64,000 nt of DNA, taken from Cycas panzhihuaensis. Lineage: Eukaryota; Cycadophyta. Every line of letters starts with the position of its first letter. Positions within the stretch are counted from its first letter, which is position 1. This document shows positions 1 through 11,645 of this stretch, piece after piece. The position numbers were made by a program, and so were the translations under genes. The stretch is from NCBI GenBank assembly GCA_023213395.1, contig CM041465.1, forward strand, positions 209,691,741-209,755,740, written 5' to 3'. The notes under the pieces were generated by a model. The model made no database searches and was not told the origin of the DNA. It saw only the letters and a program-made list of their open reading frames with translations.

Positions 1-1083
1 TGTTTAGGACTTGCTTGATTACTCAAGACTTAGAATCCCTTGTGTATAAGCTTATCCTCTCCTAAGGATAAATACTTCTCTATGTTAGGAGTCTTTTAAT
101 TAATTAAGACTTGATATCCCCATCGTACAAACTACTCCTTCCTTAAGATCATCTATTTCTAGTCATGTTCTAAATGCTAGAGGAGGTGGCTTACTATTAT
201 CATTTAGGTTAAGAATTAATTCCTCTTTCTACCTTCATCTTTAAGTGTGGGAACTCATTAGAATCAACTATAGGCACCCCTAAGTTGTTCATCTGCATGG
301 ATGGATCATCACCAAGTAAGGAAGTCTACAATAATTAACGCTTGATAGGGTCACTAATCTAGGGTCTAAGCTCTTCTAGGTCCTCACGCTTATCAATCCT
401 CCTACTCTTTAGCTAGTACGATGTAGATTACTCCTTTTTAAGTGAGAATAGAGGTCTAAGTTAGACTTTTATCCATATAAAGATTTTATGGATATATATA
501 GAGGAAACCTAAGATGAATACTTTGGGTTAAGGATCCCCAATAATCTTTTTACCTATTAGAGAGTTACTTGTGACCTCCTTGAGATTAAGGGGACTTTTG
601 TCTAATTTAATTCATTGATTTAAGTGCTAATGGTATTTGAGTTCTATTTGATTTTATTATATATATGTGAAGTAGCTTAATTTGTAAGTTAGTTCAATCT
701 ATACATCTTTCATCTAGCACACAAGTAAAGAGACTTCTTCAGAGAGGTTGATTGAAAGGTCCACCCTTGAGACATATCATCATTAGTTCCTTTTCACATA
801 GATTTAATAGGTCGTTGGTCCTAAGATGTGAAACCATTTTTAATGACCATACTGAGGAATTACTAAAGCTTCTTAGCTATGTGTTTTAGACTCATATCTT
901 GCACACTTGCTTGAGTCCTTCACTAAATTACATCTAGTCTAATTCACTTTATAAGACCTTTCTATGCTAGTTTATTGACTCTATCATATATCATTCCATA
1001 GATCACCATAGATTATTTCCTCATCTTAGTTCTGAAGCACCCATGTCTTATCTTCATACCCCTCTTACATATCCTTATGAGTA
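1..1083. other. Decayed repeat sequence left of element A
   Basis: No recognisable gene. This is AT-rich sequence with stops in all frames. It was continuous with the sequence that begins at 15916 before copia element A inserted, because both junctions carry GAACC. Given the decayed gag-like frame and tandem repeats on the other side, it is probably part of an old LTR retroelement, but nothing in this segment itself shows that. Confidence 0.5.
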
Positions 1084-1088
1084 GAACC

Positions 1089-1393
1089 TGCTGGATGTTA
1101 ATAAATCAAAGTCATTAGATTAATTATATGAAGGTGACTTTATGTTAGCTAAGTCACATAGTTAAATGTAATTTAATTTATATTTAAGTATATTTTGGGA
1201 TCATGTCATTAGGCATAAAACTCCTTTGGAAACCCTAATGTACATCCTCTGATATATAAGCCTAAATATAAAAGGGAGAGTCATAATTCTCACCTTTTAT
1301 TTTTGCTCTCAATCTTGTTCTCTTCATTTTGCTCTTATTATATGCTATTGCTTTAATGTAGTGGAGTGTGACAACTAGATACTTTACCCAACA
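1089..1393 (+). repeat. 5' LTR of copia element A
   Basis: Starts with TG, ends CAACA, and is matched along its length by 15605-15910. It holds a good TATA box (TATATAA, 1253-1259) followed by AAAAGGGAGAG, so transcription would have started a few tens of bases further right. The first seven bases differ from the 3' copy. The start was set by the GAACC target duplication rather than by the inner TGTTAAT at 1096, which is the alternative boundary. Confidence 0.9.
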
Positions 1394-1395
1394 AC

Positions 1396-1407
1396 TGGTA
1401 TCAGATC
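1396..1407 (+). other. Primer-binding site of element A (initiator tRNA-Met)
   Basis: TGGTATCAGATC two bases after the 5' LTR. It matches the usual plant copia primer site for initiator tRNA-Met (TGGTATCAGAGC) except one base near the end. This fixes the element's orientation as + strand. Confidence 0.9.
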
Positions 1408-3450
1408 TATTATTAACCCCATTTCCCCACTAGGCTTGCAGAGAGCTATTAATACCTTTCACTCACAATTCATGTGAGTTTGAGATCTTATTTAAGAATT
1501 TTATTTCGAATTAGAGAGCTTAAAATTATATTATTTTATATGTTACTATATTTGATATACGTGCAGAATTTTAGAGGTGAAAAGACTAATTTTTGAAGCC
1601 GTCTGGTTGCCAAAACAACCTCAGAAGCATTAAAGGCCTAAAATTTTATAAAAAATTTGACCATCTCAGATTTTAAAAAAATTTGATATTTATGGTCACC
1701 TAGCTAAGAGAATCATTTTTATCTTTTAGAGTATCTTTAGATTCAACCTATAACAACCATTTTTGGCTAAAATAAAAGGTTAAAATTTATGAATGAGTAA
1801 CCTATGACACCATTCTTAATAAAATCCTTTAAATATGAGCTAAAAATCTTTTTTTTTTTAGGGATCTAGTATATTTGTATCTCTGGAGCATTTCAAGATA
1901 AATCTCATCAAATTTCATCTACTAGTTAATGAGATCTTTGTAATTTTTTTATGGATACTGAATCTGCCTACTCAACCCCACAAAAAACGTTACGAGGATA
2001 TTCCAGGCAATTTTTTGTTCATTTTTAGAGATGATACAGAAGAAAAAGTTGATATACATATTAAGATGAAGCTTTTGACATACTAAAGTTTGGATTCTGA
2101 GACTATGAATATGCAAAGATTTTGCTTTTGTGCTTTTTTCAGGCAAAATCCTTTTATGCCTTTTTAGAAATCTAACTTCACTAACTTATTAGAAATAATA
2201 TTCTAAACATTTTTTTTTTTTAATCATAAATTCAAATTCTATCATTTAGGCCTCTATATTTATAATTTTAAAAAAAATTTACTAATTTATTACTATTTAT
2301 AAATTTTATTAAAAAAAATCATAAAATAGGACAAAATAACATGCATTTAGATTTAGAAAAATTAGTAATTTAGTAGTAATTTGATTTACTTTTTGACCTT
2401 TTATAGTTTTTGTATTGAAATTTCTAAAAATATATTTAGAAACATTATACTAAACTAAGGGAAACCTTGGATTGGAAGTAACATCTAGTTCTCCTACTAA
2501 ATCTAGCATGCTCTTTTGATTTTCATACATAGTATAAAGTAACAACAATAACAAAGAAAGCATGGAAGGCAATCAAGCACATTTGACATCTTTCTATTTC
2601 AGTTTTTAGTTCAAGTTATTTAGAAATAACTTGTGTTATTTCTTAAAAGGATTCTCATCTGTATGACTTATATCACCAGTTCTTGACTTGTGCACACACT
2701 TACCTTAGTTGAAATAGATCATAGTTAGCTGAAGTATAGGCCCTAAGGGAGGTGTGTGTTTCATATTAGGTCTAGTCTTAACCAAAATAATGGTAGAAGG
2801 ATAAGTTAGGCATACCTACATCCTCCAATGAGGGATAATCTTGATAACCACCCAAGAAAACTAAAAACTTTAATCAAGATTACAATATACCTAGTCTAAT
2901 ATCCATCATAGTTATAGGATATACATGTACTATTTGACTCTTTGAAGGAGGTATATAACTACTCACTGGTGAACTAGGTGAGGACTAGGAGTACTTGGGC
3001 TCCACTATGACTTGGATTTCATCATTAAGCGCAGGTGTAAGTATTGTAGATGAAGGCCCTAATACATATACTACAAGCCCCATTGGGCATCGACACCTCA
3101 ACTACTTTGGACTTGAGATAGCAGTTTAGGTTTGATTATACATGCTACATTAGACTTGGTTTTTTAGTTATATGCATCCACATGTTGGCTTCTACATGGG
3201 TATAATCTTGATTTATGATCACATGAAATATTATTTATCTTTGTGATCTTTATATTATCATTTGTACACATCATTAAACACTATTATGTTAGGAGTATTT
3301 GCCATAAGTGTTGGTGGCCTATTATCATTACTTGCTACTTAATCATATTTCTCCATGATGTGCCAGGTGTATCAGCCACACGTATCAGTGATATTTTTAT
3401 TTACTATTTCTTTTACTTTATCATCTTCACTATGTCTTCTTAATTTAAGT
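1408..3450 (+). other. Untranslated leader of element A
   Basis: About 2 kb between the primer site and the first recognisable gag residues. It is AT-rich with many poly-A and poly-T runs and no frame resembling a known protein. Short frames in it look accidental. Long leaders are common in plant LTR elements, but insertions of unknown origin may also be hidden here. Confidence 0.6.
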
Positions 3451-4560
3451 AGAATATAAACTACATCTTAAAAGAAAAAGATAATTGGGATCTATGGTAT
3501 ATTAGAATCAAGAATACTACTAAGTATGAAGGCCTTTGGAGAGCCCATTTGCAACTTATACCTATTATTCTTATGACATCAACATCACTTGCCTATGGAG
3601 GAACACCACGTATAGCTCCAACAGATCCTATAAATAAATTATAATGGGAAATCAATAATGAGAAGATTCATATATCTATTCTATTAGTGACTGATCACTC
3701 CTTGCATAATCTAATTGATGAAGAACAATACGATACAACTTGGAAAGTCCCCGAGGTTCTTAAAAAGAATTTTGATACAAAGTCTGATCTTAAATTTGTT
3801 TATCTAGTCTTAAAGATGAATAAAATAAAGATATAGAAGGGATGTGCACATGAAACAATCAACCTTTTTCATCCAATCAAATAAGTAATAGACAAAGATT
3901 TTAAGACCCAATATATTACATGAGCATTCCTCATACAATCATGTTTATATATATCTGATTATAAGAACTTACTTGGGAGTCTTCAATCAAGTGGAATGTT
4001 GAAGACACTTAACTTCAAAGTTCTTGTAGAGAAGTTTATAGAATTTGATAAGACCTTTGATACTAATTTTACAACTTCAAATCCTCTTCCGTATGCGTCT
4101 TTTGATGTGGAAGAAGAAGTATGCTTCTCAAAGAATCAAGATCCCTCCCATGGTAGAGGAAATAACCAAGTAAGAGGTAGAGGATGAGGTAGAGGAAATT
4201 AACTATAATGGTCAATAGAACTCTCAACAATAACATTCTAGATAGTCTCAAGGCCAAGCACTAACTTTTAATGCAAGACAGTCAGGCCAAACCAGTACTT
4301 TAGGGAAAGAAATCAGATTATCATATGAGAAAGGTATAATAGGAAAAGACACCTTACAAAGGATTGTCGTATACTTACATACAATTTTCCTAAGTTTCAA
4401 CAGAAATACAAGGCTTATAATGTTGATGAAATATATGAAGAACAATTTAGTAGAACATGTTTTGCTCAAGCATACATTCAAAGACTTGAGGGAAGAACCA
4501 TTGATCAAACTAAGAGGTGTTTTAAAGCTCATTATGGCTATGCCACTTGTGATCTTGAAT
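3450..4560 (+). pseudogene. Decayed gag of copia element A
   Basis: Translating in shifting frames gives a copia-type gag opening (a KEKDNWD stretch followed by a tryptophan-rich helix region) and a later VLKKNFDTKSDL-like stretch typical of UBN2-type gag. A basic, glycine/arginine-rich tail follows near 4130-4200. A CCHC zinc knuckle would be expected around 4230-4560, but I cannot see a clean one. Numerous stops and frameshifts. The product would have been the capsid/nucleocapsid protein that packages the element's RNA in cytoplasmic particles. Confidence 0.65.
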
Positions 4561-4599
4561 CACCAATGTAAACCCCTCTTGGAGTTACAAATAGCATAA

Positions 4600-4960
4600 T
4601 TTCAGACACCTCTTCATGGATCATGGATAAATGAGAGATATAGCATATGACCTGTAATTGAGATCTATATCTAACTTTTGATTCCAATATATATGGTGTT
4701 ATTCACATGGATGACAAATCCTAATAATAGGTTGAAGGTATTAGGAACATACACCTAAAATTCCTAGGCTTGAAAGACTTTACATTACTTGATATCCTAT
4801 ATATTTCTAATATGAAATAAAACCTACTCTCCTTATCTACTCTTGTCTCTCGTGGATTCAATCTTAGTGTTACCATAAATGACCAAACTCTTTAGGTCAT
4901 TCACCCTCCAATAAATCAAGTGGTCTTGATTGGAAACTTATTGGTAAATTATTTAAGTTG
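4600..4960 (+). pseudogene. Decayed aspartic protease region of element A
   Basis: Near 4614-4650 the frame reads WIMD followed a few residues later by HMTCN. This is the copia retropepsin signature (W-x-x-D-S-G-A-x-x-H-M), with the residues after the Asp replaced and a stop inside. The enzyme would have cut the gag-pol polyprotein; this copy cannot. It lies between gag and the integrase as expected for copia. Confidence 0.65.
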
Positions 4961-5910
4961 AATGACTTCCCATCTTCTGAAACTAATTGTGCTCAAAGCC
5001 CTTGTATTGATGAAGACTTTACTTTTAATACCACTTTGACACACTCTAATTTGTCCCTAGAAACTCTTTGGTATGCTCGCATGGGCCATATTCATATTAA
5101 TCAACTTAGAGATCTTTGTTATAGCCTTTTAGGTCTGACCAAGTTCTCCTCTAAGCCCTTTAAATGTGAAATATGTATAATAGCCAAATCTCATAGATAA
5201 CCCTTTACTGATAGTTAATGGAAATTGAGTCATCCTCTTCAATTGGTAAACTCTAATCTATACGGATCAATGCCATTCTATCATTGAAGCAAAACTTATA
5301 TTATATATCCTTCATTGATGATTTTACTAAGAAAATGTGGGTGGCTTTTCTAACTAGGAAATATGAGTAATTTAGTATCTTTAAAGTTTTAAAAACTTGT
5401 ACTAAAAAGGAGTCAGGTTATCAGATTAAGTATCTCTAAACATATAGTAGTGGAGAATACACCTCTACTAAGTTTGAAACTTATCTATGAGATAATGACA
5501 TCAAGTGTCATACTATAATAGTAGGCACCTCCCAACAAAATAGAGTTGTCAAGCGTATGAATAGGTCTATTATGAATATGGATCGAGCTATGCTAGTTTA
5601 TAAAAATGTACCTACTTACCTATGGGCAAAAGTAATTTAGATAGTTGTTTATTGCATGAATGCTACCATCCCAACTAAAGGAGGAACTTCTTATAATGAA
5701 AAGTGGACTAGATAGGCCCCCACTACCTACCACTTCAAAATATTTAGCTCAATATATTATGCCTATATACTAGATGGAGATAGAAATAAACTCTAGCCTA
5801 GGGTACTTAATGGCACCTTTATTAGATACCCTATAGACAAGGAAGGGTACAAGGTCTTTATATCTTCACAACAGAAGATTATCATCACTAGACATATGAT
5901 GTTTACTGAA
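4958..5910 (+). pseudogene. Decayed gag-pre-integrase and integrase of element A
   Basis: 4958-5200 encodes the pre-integrase HHCC zinc-binding module: LWYARMGH with a later HINQL and CEICIIAKSHR. It leads into an integrase core with a DFTKKMW motif near 5320, a YSSGEY remnant of the RSDNGGEF region near 5450, and a TSQQNRVVKRMNR remnant of the PQQNGVAER helix near 5530-5560. Integrase would insert the cDNA into the host genome. Several in-frame stops, and the catalytic DNGGE aspartate is lost. Confidence 0.85.
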
Positions 5911-6389
5911 ACATAGGATCAATTATTACAATTAAACTCAAAAATATTGAACTACTATTATTATGATACTACTCAATATGATGTATAGATTCCAAAATTT
6001 GGGAGGTAAGACACTCAAGAGTTAGTTAAACTATTAGAATCTAACAATAGAGCCATGGTAGATAGTAGTTGTGACTCTAAACTAATGAGTGCACATCATG
6101 CACTACCATTCAAGAACAATAGAGTTGATAAAGGTAAAGTAATGGTAGATGGACTATGCTCCCCAGATGTGCCAACATCCTCTTTAATAAATATATAAAA
6201 TGATCCTTTTTAGGACCTAAACAAAAATCATGTAGTTGGAGAAATGAAGACCTCATTCCTAACTTAAGGTTCTCATGAAGCCTGCCAGCTAAATAAGGAT
6301 ATACAGCCTGATGAGGTAGGAAAAATTGGCACTTGAACTACCTATAGAGCCAAGATATAGGAATCACTTTTTATTGAGTTATAATTAAT

Positions 6390-6907
6390 AGAACTACATC
6401 TTGCTCTCAATGAAGATCCTTTCTAGTACCAAGAAGCTATAAAGCACATAGCTTGGAGGAATGGTATAAATGAAGAATATCAGTCTCTTATAAAAAATGA
6501 TACATGGGAGCTCATCAATCTACTACTTAGAAGAAAGATAGTTTGAAACAAATGGATGCACAAAAATAAATATAGATCTGATGGCACCCTTGAAAAACAC
6601 AAGGTGAGGTTGGTATCAAAGGGATTCATACAAAAGGAAAGCACTGACTACATTGAAATCTTTACACCTACAACTAAGTAGCCCACAATCAAAACTCTTG
6701 TGGCCTTAGTAGCTCAACTGGGCTACAAGATTCACTAGCTCGATATTAAAACTATATTTTTTAATGGTGATCTTGAAGAAGAAATCTACATTGCTTAGCC
6801 TGAAGGATTTGAGGTTTCTAGTCTAGAGCATAAGGTGTACAGGCTCAAAAAGTCCTTGTACAACCTTAAACAAGCCCCTTATACTTAGTTCACTAAGTTG
6901 TCAGGAA
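6390..6907 (+). pseudogene. Reverse transcriptase of element A, N-terminal part (interrupted)
   Basis: Reads the conserved copia RT opening: a W-x-x-A helix with NDTWELI, NKWMHKNKYRSDGTLEKHK, then KGFIQKE, and QLGYKIH*LDIKTIFFNGDLEEEIYI. The catalytic-Asp motif A (usually QMDVKTAFLNG) is still readable as LDIKTIFFNG. The frame then reaches LKKSLYNLKQAP and FTKLS and is cut off by insertion of element B. It resumes at 14118. Stops replace several Gln and Trp codons. Confidence 0.88.
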
Positions 6908-7387
6908 TGTTAGAGAGAGAGTTTTGATTAGATATCATATGTACATTGGTTTAATAAATAAGATTTATCAAAGCACTTCAAAATAATAAAGCATGTTTAC
7001 AAATATAATTATTACCACTGAATAATCATGTTTGATAGGGGAAAACCCCTTTAGGGGATTAAAAACTACCTCTTAAAATAAATAATAATTATTATAATAT
7101 ATATGTATATTATAGTTATATTGCTAATGAGGATCTCATCCTCTCTCAACGTCATGTAGCATGTAACAACATTTGACAGCAATGACCTCTTGGTCATCTA
7201 TTTCCTCCTACGTCACCTCAACCCTTTAACATTTTAAACCTTCATACCAACTTCCTAAAATGTAGGATGGGATAAATAGGAAGAGGTTCATTGAAATGAG
7301 AAGTTATCATTTTAATGAACCATTAATAAGTAATATTAATAAAGTGAGTAAAAATAATATTAGAATAAATATATCATTAATCTAACA
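6908..7387 (-). repeat. 3' LTR of copia element B
   Basis: About 480 bp, TGTTAGAGAG at the left edge and TCTAACA at the right edge, so the termini form the usual TGTTA/TAACA inverted repeat. It is adjacent to the minus-strand purine tract. Confidence 0.9.
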
Positions 7388-7451
7388 TCCCCCTTTAATG
7401 TTATCTTTTGTAATACAGAAAGAAGAAGAGAAGATGAAGATAAAGAAGGCT

Positions 7452-7832
7452 TTAATATGTTGATCTCCCTTTGATGAGGACTTCTTTAATCTTTAATAAC
7501 TCTATGAGCTTTAGAAACTTTACTTTGGTTAATGGTTTTATGAGAATATTTGCAATCTCCAAGTCTATAGGATAATCAGATAAGTGAATAATATCATCAT
7601 TTACAAGATTACATATAAAGTATTGATGTAATTTTGTGTGTTTTATTCTAGAGTGAGCAACATGATTAGCAATAATAGAAATCACACCTTGATTATCATC
7701 TTTAATTTCAATTAGAGAGTTGGGATATAATTCAAGTTCACTTAATAGAGATTTAAGCCAGAGTGATTCTTTACGAGCTTCAACAAGTATATAATATTCA
7801 GCTTCAGTTATGGATAGGGCTAATGCTTTCAT
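7452..7832 (-). pseudogene. RNase H of copia element B
   Basis: An uninterrupted 126-residue frame with the copia RNase H signature: LSITEAEYYIL (catalytic Glu), a LWLKSLL helix, DDNQGVISIIAN (catalytic Asp), HSRIKHTKLHQYFI, and a C-terminal ANILIKPL and KFLKLIELL. It runs to the usual copia C-terminus just before the purine tract. This is the best-conserved part of element B. It is separated by stops from the RT, so not a functional polyprotein. Confidence 0.9.
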
Positions 7833-8012
7833 TTTCTTGCTAGACTAAGTAATTGGTGAAGAGTCTAAAAAGAAAATATAACTTGCAGTTGACTTATAAT
7901 TATCTGAGTCTCCTGCCCAGTTTGAATCTATATAGCCTGCTAATTTTAGGATGGTACTACATGAATGATAAGTTAGGCCATGGAATATTATACCTTGTAG
8001 GTATCTTAAGAT

Positions 8013-9060
8013 TCATTTTATAGCTTTCCAGTGAGACTCATGAAGTTTTTGCATGTATCTAGAGTAAAGAGCTACATCATACGAGATGTCTAGGCAATTA
8101 TGTGTTAGGTAGATTAAACTGCCTATAAGTTGGCAATAAGTGGTAGGATCAAGAAGTGGTGTTTGACAGTCAGTAGATAGTTTTACTCCTAATTGTAAAG
8201 GATTTGGGGCTAGTTTGGTATTTTCTATATTAAATCTTTTGATCAAATCAAGTGTATACTTGGGTTGTAAAATAGTTATCTTTAAATTAGTTTAGCAAAT
8301 TTGCAAACCTAAGAAATAATGTAAAAGACCTAAGTTGGTCATTTCAAATTTATGCATTAAGATAGATTTTAATTGATGAATGTTTGTAATTAAAGATCTA
8401 GTTATAATTATATCATCTATGTAAAGAATTAAGATAATAATATTTATATTTTCACATTTGAAGTAGAGATTGGGATCACTAATGCACTTAGTATATTCAT
8501 TTTATGTAAGGTAATCATCTATCTTTATATACCAAGCTCAAGGAGTTTATTTTAAACCATATAAAGATCTTTTTAACTTACAAAGAAGATTAGGATTATC
8601 TATAAAACTAGGTGGTTGTTTTATATAGATTTCTTCTTTGAGATTACCATTTAAAAAGGCACTTTTAAAATCCATTTGATGAATTTGCTAATTAAATTTG
8701 GCTGCTAAAACTAAGATAGTTTTAATAGTATTTATTTTAGCTACAAGAGTAAAGGTTTTGGTATAACCAATACTGTTAATTTGAGAAAAACCTTTGGCTA
8801 CTAGTTGAGCCTTATATTTTTCAGTATCTCCTTCAGAGTTATATTTTGTTTAGTAAACCCATTTATAGTCTACTAATTTTTTTCCAGGGGGGAGTGTAAC
8901 TAAGTCTCAAGTTAAATTCTTTTTAAGTGTATCAAATTTAGCTTACATAGTTTGTTGCCATATAGGATTGTTATTTGCTTCCTTAAAGGTTTTTGAATCA
9001 TCTGTAGCCATGAATTTGACCATTAGTGCAAAGTTTACTTGACGCTTTTGAGAACGCATT
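8013..9060 (-). pseudogene. Reverse transcriptase of copia element B
   Basis: Read right to left, the RT core includes the catalytic motif YIDD (complement of about 8405-8440, reading LILYIDDIIIT), still intact. The C-terminal stretch 8013-8246 follows (LSTDCQTPLLDPTTYCQLIGSLIYLTHN and SRYMQ). Upstream, the KALYGLKQ-type and FLNG-type motifs are present but interrupted by stops near 8580-8700. The RT would have copied the element's RNA into cDNA. Confidence 0.85.
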
Positions 9061-9249
9061 TTCTTGGTAGCTAATGGATTTCCAGCATCAGATCCATCAT
9101 TAGAGAGAGTCTTCTATGCCCACACTAGTTGTTTGTTCTTTGTAGAAATATAGGTAGAGGGTTGATCGGATGTATTTAATTGATTAGTAGAAGATTCAGT
9201 TAATGTCTAATTCTAAACTTATTGGACAGGGATTATATCGATTCAGGAT

Positions 9250-10220
9250 TAACTTGTTTATAAGAGGGGTCTGATAAATAAGTGTTAGTTAATAAATTCT
9301 TGACAAGAAGTTCTATATAAGTGGTATTTAATGAAGATCCCTCTTCATCAAATACAACATCATGTAGAATCAAAATCTTGTGCGTGATTGGATCAAGAAG
9401 CCTATAAGCATTACTTTCTTTAATGTAGCCAACAAAGATGTATTTAGAACTTTTAGGGTTAAGTTTCTTATGTTTTTCTTTAGGAACATTCCCCCATGCA
9501 ACACTTCCAAAGATTTTAATATGTTTGATAGAAGGCTTTCGACCAAATCATTTCTATTCTGGTGTAACATTATGTAGGGATTTGCTTGGTAATTAATTTA
9601 AAAGATAGTTAGAGCATGCTATTACTTCAGCCTATGACTTTAGATCTAGACCTTTTGCATGTAACATGTATAGAATCATTTTGACAAGAGTATGGTTCTT
9701 ACATTCAACAACACTATTTTGTTGAGGGGTATAGGCAATGGAATGCTAGAATTGTATTCTGTACTTTTTGCAGTATGAGGTAAATTTATCACAGACGTAT
9801 TCTTTTGTGTTATCTGATCTAAATATTTTTATTTTAGAGTTAATTTAATTTTCTACTAATGTTTTAAATTCAATAAAAATGTTAAAGACCTGATTTCTTG
9901 TTTTAAGCATATAAACCCAATATTTTCTAGAAAAACCATTGATGAAAATGATGAAATATTTACTTCCAGAGTATGATGGTACTTAGAAAGGACCATAAAT
10001 GTTAGAGTGTACAAGTTCAAGTGAAACTTTTACTCTGAATGTAGTCTTATATGGAAAAAGATCTATGTGTTACTTACTTATCAAACATGATTCACAAATA
10101 CCATAGACTATATTTAGGGTGGGCAATCTATGAACCATATCATGTTTACTTAAATACTAAAGTTTTCCATAACTAGTATGGCCAAACCGAGCATGCCATA
10201 ACTTGTCGATTAGATCAGAT
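9250..10220 (-). pseudogene. Gag-pre-integrase and integrase of copia element B
   Basis: On the minus strand the pre-integrase module sits near 10090-10200 (a LW-AR-GH type opening and CESCLIS). The integrase core follows, with SLELVHSNIYGPF, a FINGFSRKYWVYML stretch, FRSDNTKEYV near 9810, and AYTPQQNSVVECKN near 9710-9740. The C-terminal domain (KIFGSVAWGNVPKEKHKKL, KYIFVGYIKESNAYRLLDP) covers 9370-9510. The DNGGEF motif has become DNTKEY but keeps Asp and Glu. Several stops replace Gln and Trp codons. Confidence 0.88.
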
Positions 10221-10299
10221 TTAGTTATGAAGGCATTGAAAGATTTTGTTTTAGAATGTTAAAAACTTGTTAAGTTATAAAGATATGTTTTATAATTTG

Positions 10300-11645
10300 C
10301 AGGTCTTGAAGCAATTACTTTAAAATTGTTTAAAGGTTATTTGGTAACAAATCTATCTTTCTAGAATTTAACAATAAGGTCTTTCTGGCATATTTGATAA
10401 CTGAAAGAAGATTCACTAATAATCTAGGAAAGAAAAATAGATCCTTGATAGAACCATATTTTAAAGAAACATCTTCTATTCCTTTAACTTTTAGTTATGA
10501 GCCACTTTCAAATGAGATTTTCTCTTCAGATTTAAGGTTAGAATGATATGATGATAAGTATTCTTGGTGTCCTATCATATGATGGGGTGTACTAGAATTG
10601 AGAATCCATAAGGGTGGTTAAGAAGTTAGAGGAGAAAAAACTGATGTAGAAGTAGTTAGAGAATGGTTAGGATTGTGGGATCATTGTTGGATCCCCTTAG
10701 AAGCTTTTCAGGCTTCAAAAGTAATTATATTCTTACAAACATCAATGGTGTATTCCTTTTTATGGTAATAAGTACAACTAATGTTTTAATTAGGATTAAA
10801 ATTAACAATATTCCTTTTTGGGAATGACTGTTTAGAGGTATTATGAGATTTAGATGATCCAAAATACTTAGTGTTATGATGAGGATTATTTGGAGTAGAT
10901 GAACCTCTATATGATTTTTAGAATTTGGGATGATTATGATGATTACTTTGATAGTTATTTTTAGGTTTATTAATTAGTTTTGACTTGGAAAAAAGAGCTT
11001 ATAAAGGATCTTTAAGTTTTCCAATTTAAATCAACATTATTTGATGTTTAATTAGTTGATTTTTTAATTGATTGAAGGTAATTGGTGAATGTCCTGCTTG
11101 CTACCTAGTAGTTTTGAAAAGGTTAAAATGTTTTAGAAGTTTATTGATTATGAGAAGGATGAGTGTATTGTTGTCTTTTGTATGTGTTACAGTGATAATT
11201 TTATCATCTACTTTTGTGGAAGACTTTATGAAATTACCTAAGTCTTTTTTAATAAGTTGAAGTTTGATAAGAAGCCTTCAACTTTAGAGAAGTCTTTATA
11301 GTTTGAATAATATATTTACTATTGTAGAATGGCTAACTTCTAATTATCAACCTTATCATATTTCTCCTTAAGTGAGTTCCAGACTGTGGCTAAATCATCT
11401 ATATCAAATAAGTCCTAACTAATGTCTAGGGAAAGAGAGGTTAGGATGGTGCCTATGGCTCTATCACAATTCATCAGGTATACCATATAGGTATCTGATG
11501 TTTTGTTTGTTGATTTAATAAATTCTCTCATTACATATCACCATAGCTTTTGCTATTTTAGGTGGTGAGATATTTGTGTTTTCCAATTAGCATAATTTGA
11601 CCTAGTTAATACTTGAATTAATGCATAGGATGTAGTCCCAGACAT
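10300..11645 (-). pseudogene. Gag and protease of copia element B
   Basis: The likely gag start is the ATG at 11645-11643 (minus), giving MSGTTSYALIQVLTRSNYANW, the typical copia gag opening with the SNYxxW motif. A nucleocapsid knuckle near 10745-10790 reads CTYYHKKEYTIDVC where CTYCHKKGHTIDVC-like is expected, so one Cys and the His have been lost by single transitions. The protease near 10560-10620 reads WILNSSTPHHM, so the catalytic Asp is replaced by Asn. Stops and frameshifts throughout. Confidence 0.85.
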